Shown one piece after another: positions 6,346-11,808 of a DNA stretch of 11,808 nucleotides (within the stretch, counting starts at the first letter, position 1; each line of letters begins with the position of its first letter). The position numbers and the translations under genes are program-made. The DNA comes from Candidatus Scybalomonas excrementavium (GTDB lineage: Bacteria; Bacillota; Clostridia; Lachnospirales; Lachnospiraceae): assembly GCA_017694765.1 (NCBI GenBank), contig JADIML010000038.1, positions 1 through 11,808 of the forward strand, in the 5' to 3' direction. The notes under the pieces are model-generated. The model was given only the letters and a program-made list of their open reading frames with translations, did not search any database and was not told where the DNA came from.

Positions 6346-7788
6346 ATGGATACCATATGGACAACAAATTGTACAATACCAAGAAGAGAATCTCTTCAAT
6401 CACATATTCAGACAGAAGTTGCAATTATTGGTGCTGGTCTAGCCGGCATACTCATTGGATATGAACTTCAAAAATCAGGCAAACAAGTTGTTCTATTAGA
6501 AGCAAAACAAATTGCAAGTGGACAAACTTCTCATACAACAGCAAAAATAACTTCCCAACATGGTTTCGTTTATCATCACCTTATCAAACATTTTGGAGAG
6601 GAATTAGCACGTCAATATGCCATTGCTAATGAAAAAGCCATTACTCATTACCGACTTCTTATCAAACAGGAACAAATTGATTGTGATTTTGAAGAAAAAG
6701 ATTCCTATATCTATTCGGATGATATGGAACTTCTGCAAAAAGAATTTGAGGCTGTTACCAAATTAGGACTACCTGCTTCCTTTGTTCCTTCCACTTCACT
6801 GCCTATCCCTGCTGCTGGTGCCATTCAATTTGAATCCCAAGCACAATTTCATCCTCTAAAATTTATAAAATCTATTTCTGAATGCTTAACGATTTATGAA
6901 AATACCCTCGTTCTTTCTGTAGAAGATAACCTTATAAAAACAGAACAAGGTACTGTTAGGGCAAATTCTATTGTATTTGCAACCCATTTTCCTTTTATCA
7001 ACTTTCCTGGCATGTATTTTACACGTATGCACCAAGAACGCTCTTATGTCCTAGCTCTAAAGCATGCACCTAAGATCGAAGGTATGTTTCTTGGAAAAGG
7101 TGCTAATGCATATTCTCTTCGTAATTATAAAGACTTTCTTCTTTTTGGTGGTGAAAATCATAGATGTGGTGAACATATAAAAGGTGGACATTTTGATGCT
7201 TTACGGCAAAAAGCAAAAGAATGGTTTCCTAATAGCGTAGAGATTAGTCATTGGTCTGCCCAAGATTGTATCAGTGTAGATTCTGTTCCTTATATTGGTC
7301 ACTATTCTTCCAAAACACCAAACTGGTATGTAGCAACTGGATTTCAAAAATGGGGAATGACAGGTTCTATGGTATCTGCTCTTATACTAAAAGATCTTAT
7401 ATGTGGTTATGAAAATTCATATGCTACTATTTTTTCTCCTAATCGTTTTACCCCTTCTGATCTCCTCAATATAACGAAAGAGGGTGGAATGGCTGTAAAA
7501 GGACTTTTAAAAAGAACACTGCAACTACCTGAGCATGTTATTGAAGATTTACCTTGTGGACATGGTGAAATTGTTCTGATAGCTGATGAAAAAATAGGAG
7601 TGTATAAAGATGATAATGGTACGGTTTATCCTGTAACGATTCGTTGTCCACATCTTGGCTGTCAATTAGAATGGAACCCAGATGAAAAAAGCTGGGATTG
7701 CCCTTGTCATGGTTCTCGATTTGATTATCATGGAAATTGGATTTCAAATCCAGCCCAAACAAATATCTCTATTTCTTCGCTCTCTTAA
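6346..7788 (+). CDS. FAD-dependent oxidoreductase with C-terminal Rieske domain (YhfW-like)
   Basis: This 480-residue protein combines two redox modules. The N-terminal part is a DAO/glycine-oxidase-type flavoprotein fold: the dinucleotide-binding GAGLAG (29-34) follows VAII, then VVLLEA with the ribose-binding Glu, and SGQTSHTTAKI close to where FAD is bound. Near residue 360 the stretch WYVATGFQKWGMTGSM is the usual second FAD-contact region. The C-terminal part is a Rieske [2Fe-2S] domain with ligands Cys434, His436, Cys452 and His455 and the expected disulfide cysteines 439 and 454 (CPHLGC ... CPCHGSRF). The architecture matches Bacillus YhfW, whose substrate is unknown to me. The start is ATG 6346, 5 nt after the SD GGAGG; a longer frame from ATG 6280 overlaps the likely -10. 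It stands alone between divergent and convergent neighbours, so context does not reveal the substrate. No signal peptide, so it is cytoplasmic. Confidence 0.9.
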   Translation: MDTIWTTNCTIPRRESLQSHIQTEVAIIGAGLAGILIGYELQKSGKQVVLLEAKQIASGQTSHTTAKITSQHGFVYHHLIKHFGEELARQYAIANEKAITHYRLLIKQEQIDCDFEEKDSYIYSDDMELLQKEFEAVTKLGLPASFVPSTSLPIPAAGAIQFESQAQFHPLKFIKSISECLTIYENTLVLSVEDNLIKTEQGTVRANSIVFATHFPFINFPGMYFTRMHQERSYVLALKHAPKIEGMFLGKGANAYSLRNYKDFLLFGGENHRCGEHIKGGHFDALRQKAKEWFPNSVEISHWSAQDCISVDSVPYIGHYSSKTPNWYVATGFQKWGMTGSMVSALILKDLICGYENSYATIFSPNRFTPSDLLNITKEGGMAVKGLLKRTLQLPEHVIEDLPCGHGEIVLIADEKIGVYKDDNGTVYPVTIRCPHLGCQLEWNPDEKSWDCPCHGSRFDYHGNWISNPAQTNISISSLS

Positions 7789-7835
7789 CTCGTTATGAAA
7801 CTCTCACGAAACAAAGTGTCTCTTATAAAGTAAAA

Positions 7836-7888
7836 AGAACTGTTGCTCTAGTAGATTTTCATCTACTTTTGCAACAGTTCTTCTTATA
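7836..7888. terminator. Bidirectional rho-independent terminator
   Basis: AGAACTGTTGC (7836-7846) pairs with GCAACAGTTCT (7871-7881), and the inner arms AGTAGAT and ATCTACT extend the stem around a TTTC loop. T-rich sequence follows on both strands, better on the minus strand. It sits between two convergent genes and can serve both. Confidence 0.85.
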
Positions 7889-7906
7889 AACTATTTTTAC
7901 CTCTTT

Positions 7907-8278
7907 CTAATCGCCTTCACTCACCAATATTTTATTCGTATCTAATGCCAATTGGCATAATTCAACTAACTTCGTTGCGAATTCAATATAGGTATCTCTA
8001 TTCATATTAAATTTTCGAAAATCTTTTTCTATCAGAGAAATTTTTTCTTCCTTCAATAAATCTTTCGCAAATAATTTTAGCTCTTTTATTTGCTTATTTG
8101 ATAGAGCCATATCATCATATGGCTCTAATTCTAGAAAAATTTTAATATTTTCTTTAAATATATCTCTATGTTTCCAAATAAGATCTGTCATATCATCTTC
8201 TAAACATACATGAGGAAGTCCAATTCCAGTAAATGATTGATCAATTTCAGTATCTGAAACATAAATATCTATTCCCAT
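7907..8278 (-). CDS. Hypothetical protein, possible orphan immunity protein
   Basis: I do not recognise this 123-residue protein as a named family. It begins MGIDIYVSDTEIDQ, is acidic, has no signal peptide or membrane segment, and its second half is predicted helical (KQIKELKLFAKDLLKEEKISL and TYIEFATKLVELCQLAL). The start ATG 8278 has the SD AGGAG about 9 nt upstream. Size, acidity and single-domain look fit immunity proteins of polymorphic toxin systems. The upstream neighbour supports this: a short open stretch ending in a toxin-like tail stops 16 nt before this start. No complete toxin is present. The function is inferred from context and could be wrong; it ends at the shared terminator at 7836-7888. 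Confidence 0.75.
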   Translation of the reverse strand: MGIDIYVSDTEIDQSFTGIGLPHVCLEDDMTDLIWKHRDIFKENIKIFLELEPYDDMALSNKQIKELKLFAKDLLKEEKISLIEKDFRKFNMNRDTYIEFATKLVELCQLALDTNKILVSEGD

Positions 8279-8294
8279 AACACAAATCTCCTAT

Positions 8295-8357
8295 CTATTT
8301 TATTGGATATGCTGTTACAACCTTGCCTTCGTTAGATATATCTTTATTTTCCCCCAT
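8295..8357 (-). pseudogene. Possible 3' remnant of a polymorphic toxin gene
   Basis: A 20-codon open stretch from ATG 8357 to TAG, ending GKVVTAYPIK. Endings of the form V-V/I-T-A-Y-P are common at the C-termini of small RNase-type toxin domains (BECR-fold and DUF4258-like families); that is recalled family knowledge, not a search result. The stop lies 16 nt before the hypothetical immunity gene, the spacing expected of a toxin-immunity pair. Upstream, the frame runs straight into the cysK terminator hairpin, so nothing more of a toxin survives. The ATG has no clear ribosome binding site and the piece is probably not expressed as a functional protein. It could also be chance. Confidence 0.4.
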
Positions 8358-8366
8358 AGAACAAAT

Positions 8367-8421
8367 AAAAAAGGATGAAAAAATAGTAGATTATTTGTTT
8401 TCCTATTTTCTAATCCTTTTT
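8367..8421 (-). terminator. Rho-independent terminator downstream of cysK
   Basis: Imperfect inverted repeat: AAAAAGGAT plus AAAAATAG on the left (8368-8386) pairs with CTATTTT plus ATCCTTTTT-type sequence on the right (8403-8421). Read on the minus strand it ends in a T-rich run. It lies about 90 nt after the cysK stop. Confidence 0.7.
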
Positions 8422-8509
8422 ATCTCATCATTTTATACTCAGTAATCTTCGTTTTTCTTACTTTTTCTCAATAAAGTTTGATCTTTATTTTGAATAACTA
8501 TATATTTGC

Positions 8510-9436
8510 TTAAAATACATTCATAGATAAATAGCGATCTCCAGTATCCGGATGAATGACTACAATATTCTTTCCTTCATTTTCTGGTCTTTTTGCTAAT
8601 TCAATCGCTGCCCATGTTGCAGCACCTGAAGAAATTCCAACTAAAACTCCTTCTGTACGCCCAATGACTCTACTCACCTCAAACGCATCTGCATCCGCGA
8701 CAGGAATGATTTCATCATAAATTTCAGTATTTAAGACGCCTGGAACAAATCCTGCACCAATTCCTTGAATCTTATGAGCACCAGCTTTCTTTCCTGATAG
8801 AATCGCTGAATTTGCTGGTTCTACTGCTACTACTTTAATATTTGGGTTTTTAGATTTTAAATATCCCCCTACTCCTGTAATCGTTCCACCTGTTCCAATA
8901 CCTGCTACAAAAATATCTACTTTTCCTTCTGTATCACGATAAATTTCTGGTCCTGTACTTTCTCTATGTGTTTTTGGATTCGCTTTATTTTCAAATTGGC
9001 TAGGAATAAAGCTATTTGGAATTTCCTTAGAAAGCTGTTCTGCCTTCTCTATAGCTCCTTTCATTCCTTTTGCCCCTTCTGTTAAAACGAGTTCCGCTCC
9101 ATATGCCTCCATCAATTTTCTTCTTTCGATTGACATTGTCTCTGGCATAACAATAATTAAACGGTAGCCTCTTGCAGCTGCTACGGAAGCTAGCCCAATT
9201 CCTGTATTCCCACTCGTTGGCTCAATAATAACAGAATCTGGTTTTAAAATTCCTCTCTCTTCTGCATCATCGATCATAGCTTTTGCAATTCGATCTTTTA
9301 CAGAACCCGCTGGATTAAAATATTCTAACTTGGCATAAATATTTGCCTTTAGCTCATATTTTTGTTCAATTTTTGTAAGTTTTAATAATGGTGTATTCCC
9401 AATTAACTGATCGACTGACTTATAAATATTTGACAT
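8510..9436 (-). CDS. cysK: Cysteine synthase A (O-acetylserine sulfhydrylase)
   Basis: This is a PLP enzyme that makes L-cysteine from O-acetyl-L-serine and sulfide in the cytoplasm. Its 308 residues are the normal length. Lys47 in NPAGSVKDR forms the Schiff base with PLP; TSGNTG (74-79) binds the substrate carboxylate; GIGTGGTITGVGGYL is the phosphate-binding loop; VGISSGAATWAA carries the serine near the PLP ring nitrogen. The C-terminus VIHPDTGDRYLS is typical of the CysK/CysM group, and the short length argues against cystathionine beta-synthase with CBS domains. The start ATG 9436 has AAGGA about 10 nt upstream. An Rrf2 regulator gene lies directly upstream on the same strand but is separated by a terminator; cysK has its own promoter overlapped by a putative operator. 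Confidence 0.95.
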   Translation of the reverse strand: MSNIYKSVDQLIGNTPLLKLTKIEQKYELKANIYAKLEYFNPAGSVKDRIAKAMIDDAEERGILKPDSVIIEPTSGNTGIGLASVAAARGYRLIIVMPETMSIERRKLMEAYGAELVLTEGAKGMKGAIEKAEQLSKEIPNSFIPSQFENKANPKTHRESTGPEIYRDTEGKVDIFVAGIGTGGTITGVGGYLKSKNPNIKVVAVEPANSAILSGKKAGAHKIQGIGAGFVPGVLNTEIYDEIIPVADADAFEVSRVIGRTEGVLVGISSGAATWAAIELAKRPENEGKNIVVIHPDTGDRYLSMNVF

Positions 9437-9482
9437 AACACCCCATCCTTTCTACCTCTCGGTTTTACATTTGTTATACTCT

Positions 9483-9511
9483 ATCATATTCCTATAAACC
9501 TATTTTGTCAA
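9483..9511 (-). promoter_or_regulatory. cysK promoter
   Basis: Minus strand: perfect -35 TTGACA (9506-9511), a 17-nt spacer, and -10 TATGAT (9483-9488). The predicted start near 9476 gives a leader of about 40 nt. Confidence 0.8.
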
Positions 9512-9523
9512 TATGTTTATAGG
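9491..9523. promoter_or_regulatory. Putative Rrf2/CymR operator over the cysK promoter
   Basis: Perfect 9-bp inverted repeat, CCTATAAAC (9491-9499) and GTTTATAGG (9515-9523), separated by 15 nt. It covers the -35 box and most of the spacer, so a bound protein would block RNA polymerase. An additional inner half-site (ATAGG on the minus strand) lies 8 bp from the outer one. The adjacent Rrf2-family gene is the obvious candidate; the binding itself is inferred. Confidence 0.6.
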
Positions 9524-9535
9524 GTTTTTATACAA

Positions 9536-9582
9536 AAAAAATCCCTAACCAAACTATTTTTCTCGTCTGTTAGGGATTTTTT
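9536..9582 (-). terminator. Rho-independent terminator of the Rrf2 regulator gene
   Basis: AAAAAATCCCTAAC (9536-9549) pairs perfectly with GTTAGGGATTTTTT (9569-9582), a 14-bp stem with a 19-nt loop, followed by T residues on the minus strand. It separates the regulator transcript from cysK. Confidence 0.9.
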
Positions 9583-9617
9583 AATTTCTTATGACTGTAT
9601 TCTTTTATATTATTCTA

Positions 9618-10049
9618 TTATATCACATAATTTCCAACATAATTATCCGTATTGACTAAATCAGCAATTGTAATAGTATCCAAATAATTATTAATGAGTT
9701 TTGACAAACCTTCCCACATCTTGCGAGTCTGACTGTTATCTTCTCTCTTGCACGTACTTCCTTGTTTTTCTAAATCCGAAATAATTTCAAGGCTTCCTTC
9801 TGTCAAAATGAGAATCTCTCGAATCGTATACTCTTCAGGAGATTTTGTCAATTTATATCCTCCACCTTTTCCTCTTAAAGAAAGTAACAAACCATTTTTA
9901 CTTAAAATAGAAACGATCGACTCTAAATATTTTTCGGATATTTCTTGTCGCTCTGCAATGTCCATTAGTGTAATATATTCTCCTGTATTATGCTCAGCAA
10001 GATCAATCATAACCCGAATGGCATATCGACCTTTCGTTGAAATCTTCAT
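9618..10049 (-). CDS. Rrf2-family transcriptional regulator, CymR-like
   Basis: This 143-residue DNA-binding protein has the Rrf2 layout: MKISTKGRYAIRVMIDLA (helix 1), a winged helix-turn-helix through IAERQEISEKYLESIVSIL, the wing LLSLRGKGGGYKL (about 55-67), and a long dimerisation helix ending WEGLSKLINNYLDTITIADL. IscR-type members use three Cys to hold an Fe-S cluster; here only Cys100 is present in that region, so a cluster of that kind is unlikely. This fits CymR, which represses cysteine metabolism genes together with CysK when cysteine is plentiful; the adjacent cysK supports this. The start is ATG 10049, 7 nt after AAGGAG. A longer frame from ATG 10070 overlaps that SD and the region just after the promoter. 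The role as CymR is inferred; other Rrf2 roles remain possible. Confidence 0.9.
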   Translation of the reverse strand: MKISTKGRYAIRVMIDLAEHNTGEYITLMDIAERQEISEKYLESIVSILSKNGLLLSLRGKGGGYKLTKSPEEYTIREILILTEGSLEIISDLEKQGSTCKREDNSQTRKMWEGLSKLINNYLDTITIADLVNTDNYVGNYVI

Positions 10050-10056
10050 ATTATCA

Positions 10057-10062
10057 CTCCTT
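10057..10062 (-). promoter_or_regulatory. Shine-Dalgarno of the Rrf2 gene that decides its start
   Basis: AAGGAG on the minus strand, 7 nt before ATG 10049. It rules against the upstream in-frame ATG at 10070. Confidence 0.8.
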
Positions 10063-10070
10063 ATATACAT

Positions 10071-10099
10071 AGTTTATCAGAAGGTTAATATGTTTTCAA
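10071..10099 (-). promoter_or_regulatory. Promoter of the Rrf2 regulator gene
   Basis: Minus strand: -35 TTGAAA (10094-10099), a 17-nt spacer, and -10 TAAACT (10071-10076) preceded by TGA (extended -10). The predicted leader is short, about 15 nt, but includes the SD. No copy of the cysK inverted repeat is seen here. Confidence 0.5.
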
Positions 10100-10164
10100 T
10101 TACTTTCCAAGGATATCTTATTTATTTTATTTTCATCACTTTGCTATAAGAACTATAAATTTTT

Positions 10165-10428
10165 TTATTTGTAGAATCCAGCAAAACGATAACCTCTTTT
10201 GCTTGGAGCATTGAAAGTGATACTTTCTCCTTTTTGATAGATTGCTGGATTTTTCGCAGAATTTACTCCACCATTCAACTTATAGGAAATACTATATTCT
10301 TCAGCTAGGTTCTTATTGGATGTTTCTTCCAAATCAGCTTCTTTATATAAGACAATGTCATCAATTGTTCCCCATGCTCCAGCACCTACCTTAGCAACAA
10401 TTCCACTAGTTATAACTCCTCCACTCTC
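10165..10428 (-). pseudogene. Startless 3' fragment of a secreted glycosidase-like gene
   Basis: An 87-codon open stretch with no plausible start: a stop precedes it immediately and it contains no Met. The first part, GAGAWGTIDDIVLYKEAD, resembles the end of the carbohydrate-binding-like domain seen in secreted endo-galactanases and related glycosidases. After a short linker, YSISYKLNGGVNSAKNPAIY ... GYRFAGFYK matches an InlB B-repeat (Listeria-Bacteroides/Flg_new repeat), common at the C-termini of Clostridial cell-surface proteins. The repeat stops abruptly at FYK, so the 3' end may also be truncated. It is separated from the GH2 gene by a terminator. I read it as the surviving tail of a deleted extracellular enzyme; the galactanase link is recalled similarity and is weaker than the repeat assignment. 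Confidence 0.65.
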
Positions 10429-10506
10429 TTAATAAAACGGTAAAAAGTACAATCTACCAACTTTTTCTTTTGTGCATTCATGCAGCAAGGTGTTTTCCTA
10501 TGAAAA

Positions 10507-10589
10507 AAAAGAGCACTTCTTTTTCAGATACATTATCCTTACGTTACTAGCATACAATGTTTTTGTGCTGAAAAAATAAATGCTCTTTT
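10507..10589 (-). terminator. Large hairpin terminator after the GH2 gene
   Basis: Imperfect inverted repeat of about 21 bp: AAAAGAGCA (10507-10515) and TTTTTCAG-type sequence to 10527 pair with CTGAAAAA (10568-10575) and TGCTCTTTT (10581-10589). The 40-nt loop contains a further ACATT/AATGT pair. On the minus strand the stem is followed by a run of T. It starts about 10 nt after the GH2 stop. Confidence 0.75.
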
Positions 10590-10598
10590 AATCCTTTA

Positions 10599-11808
10599 TT
10601 ATTTTTTATTATTATTGCTTATATTTGTTTTACAAACAAGAACTGGATTACAAATTCCGGCTTCTGGATACTCAGAATTTCCATTATATACAATAACAGT
10701 CAGTTCATGACTTCCTGCTAAACTTTCTTCTAATGGAAGAATCAGTTCTCCACCAAAACTGTCAATTCTCTCTACGATTTGTTTTCCATCCATATAAATC
10801 CATACATGCCCTTTTATATCTGTAAAATAGAGATTTCGTCCTGCATCTTGTTTTCCAAAATCATAATTGGTTCGATACATCGCATACTTACCTAATTTTC
10901 CAGAAAGTTCTGGCTGTGGCTGATTCGCAAATACAACTGGTTCAAAACTATTCATATCATTTCGATTCGTTTTCATCGTAGCATCTGGCATTGTATCAAA
11001 AAGTTGATAGAATAAGCCCCAACCTTCTACAATTTTTTCTTCAATCGGCTTAATATATGGAATTTCATCCACCTGTTCAATTGAAATCTCTACGGTATCT
11101 TCTTGTAAGCCTTCTGCATAAATACGGATTTTCATACTATCTTTTATATCCTGTAGTGGCTTTACAAGGAACTGTGCTAAACCATGAAATACTTTTCTAT
11201 ATGGTGCTACATCTGGTTCATGGGAATTTGGATTTCCATTACCAGTTCCAACAACGGTTCCATTTACAACCTCTATGTGTAGCTGATCGTCCGCATTTGG
11301 AACGACAATTCCATTTTTATCGACTACTTTTACATTTAAAATCGCGATATCATGTCCGCCGCTCTTTAACGTTGATGATACTGGTTCAATCACAATCCGC
11401 TCTTTTTCCCCAGCTGTCTGTTGGATATCAGTTGCAACTACGACTCCATTTTGTAAACCTTCCGCTTTTAATATACCTTCTTCACATACCAATTCAAAAG
11501 CAATTTGATCATAGCGATCTGGATTTCCAGAAAACACCAATTTCTCATTGGAATAGACCTTTACTTCTTCACAGTTCGTTGTAACCATAACTTTTATTTT
11601 TTTACCAATCGATTCTTTATTGACCCAAGGAGATACTAAATGAATTATTGGCTTTTTTCCCCAAAATGCTTTATATAAATAACAAGCATCCTTCTCAAAA
11701 CCACAACTATCATAAGTTCCAAAGAATGTAGATACACTTGGCCATTCAAATGGAGTTGGCTCTCCTCGATAATCAAATCCAGTCCATACAAAACTTCCTG
11801 CTACATAT
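10599..11808 (-). CDS. Glycoside hydrolase family 2 protein (beta-galactosidase-like), 5' end cut by window edge
   Basis: The frame is open from the stop at 10599 to the window edge (403 codons seen), so the true gene is much longer and the Met at 11588 is internal. The first residues visible, VAGSFVWTGFDYRGEPTPFEWP, are the end of the GH2 TIM barrel; the catalytic glutamates lie upstream outside the window. Next come a DUF4982-type beta domain (about 50-150), an Ig/Big-like GH2 domain (about 150-260, with VVNGTVVGTGNGNPNSHEPD), and a C-terminal jelly-roll resembling galactose-binding domains (FEPVVFANQPQPELSGKLGKYAMYRTNYDFG ...). No sorting signal or membrane anchor is present at the C-terminus, so a cytoplasmic enzyme acting on imported galacto-oligosaccharides is likely. 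The exact substrate cannot be fixed from this part. Confidence 0.9.
   Translation of the reverse strand, partial: YVAGSFVWTGFDYRGEPTPFEWPSVSTFFGTYDSCGFEKDACYLYKAFWGKKPIIHLVSPWVNKESIGKKIKVMVTTNCEEVKVYSNEKLVFSGNPDRYDQIAFELVCEEGILKAEGLQNGVVVATDIQQTAGEKERIVIEPVSSTLKSGGHDIAILNVKVVDKNGIVVPNADDQLHIEVVNGTVVGTGNGNPNSHEPDVAPYRKVFHGLAQFLVKPLQDIKDSMKIRIYAEGLQEDTVEISIEQVDEIPYIKPIEEKIVEGWGLFYQLFDTMPDATMKTNRNDMNSFEPVVFANQPQPELSGKLGKYAMYRTNYDFGKQDAGRNLYFTDIKGHVWIYMDGKQIVERIDSFGGELILPLEESLAGSHELTVIVYNGNSEYPEAGICNPVLVCKTNISNNNKK

Noticed and set aside
10429..10500. Short minus-strand frame (MNAQKKKLVDCTFYRFIK...) between the GH2 terminator and the glycosidase remnant, possible transposase end
   Set aside because: Only about 23 codons, with no recognisable transposase motif and no terminal inverted or direct repeats to support a mobile element.
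10507..10589. Large inverted repeat considered as a miniature transposable element
   Set aside because: No flanking target-site duplication is seen, and the position right after the GH2 stop with a T tract fits a terminator better.
11057..11584. 175-codon plus-strand open frame
   Set aside because: It lies antisense within the GH2 coding region and its product is Leu/His/Tyr-rich without any domain; a shadow of the real gene.
1..11808. CRISPR arrays, tRNA or rRNA genes, phage attachment sites
   Set aside because: No regularly spaced repeats, no cloverleaf-like or rRNA-like sequence and no integrase or transposase gene could be seen in the window.

Overview
The window looks like chromosomal DNA of a low-GC, anaerobic Firmicute, most likely a gut-type member of the class Clostridia such as the Lachnospiraceae. 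This is inferred from the AT-rich base composition, strong purine-rich Shine-Dalgarno (SD) sequences, rho-independent hairpins with T tracts, the ATP synthase gene order and a CymR-type Rrf2 regulator next to cysK. No taxonomic search was possible.

Region 1 (1-5864, all minus strand) is the F1Fo ATP synthase operon in the order atpB-atpE-atpF-atpH-atpA-atpG-atpD. It starts at a good sigma-A-type promoter (5836-5864). The left window edge cuts atpD after 392 codons; atpC is presumably beyond it. Three consecutive genes (atpF, atpH, atpA) have an in-frame GTG buried in their SD exactly 9 nt upstream of the better start. The c subunit lacks the known Na+-ligand residues, which predicts a proton-driven enzyme.

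Region 2 (5738-7888) is a 600-base AT-rich divergent spacer followed by a plus-strand gene for a FAD-dependent oxidoreductase fused to a C-terminal Rieske [2Fe-2S] domain (YhfW-like). It ends at a bidirectional hairpin terminator shared with the convergent gene.

Region 3 (7907-8421, minus) holds a 123-codon gene of unknown function. Just upstream of it lies a 20-codon open stretch ending GKVVTAYPIK, which resembles the tail of a small RNase-type polymorphic toxin. I read this tentatively as an orphan immunity gene with a toxin remnant.

Region 4 (8367-10099, minus) is a cysteine module: cysK (O-acetylserine sulfhydrylase) and, upstream of it, an Rrf2-family regulator of the CymR type. Each has its own promoter, and the regulator ends at its own terminator. 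A 9-bp-arm inverted repeat sits over the -35 element and spacer of the cysK promoter and is a likely operator.

Region 5 (10165-11808, minus) is a carbohydrate-degradation remnant. It contains the C-terminal 403 codons of a glycoside hydrolase family 2 (beta-galactosidase-like) gene, a large terminator hairpin, and an 87-codon startless fragment of a secreted glycosidase tail (galactanase-like C-terminal domain plus one InlB/Flg_new repeat).
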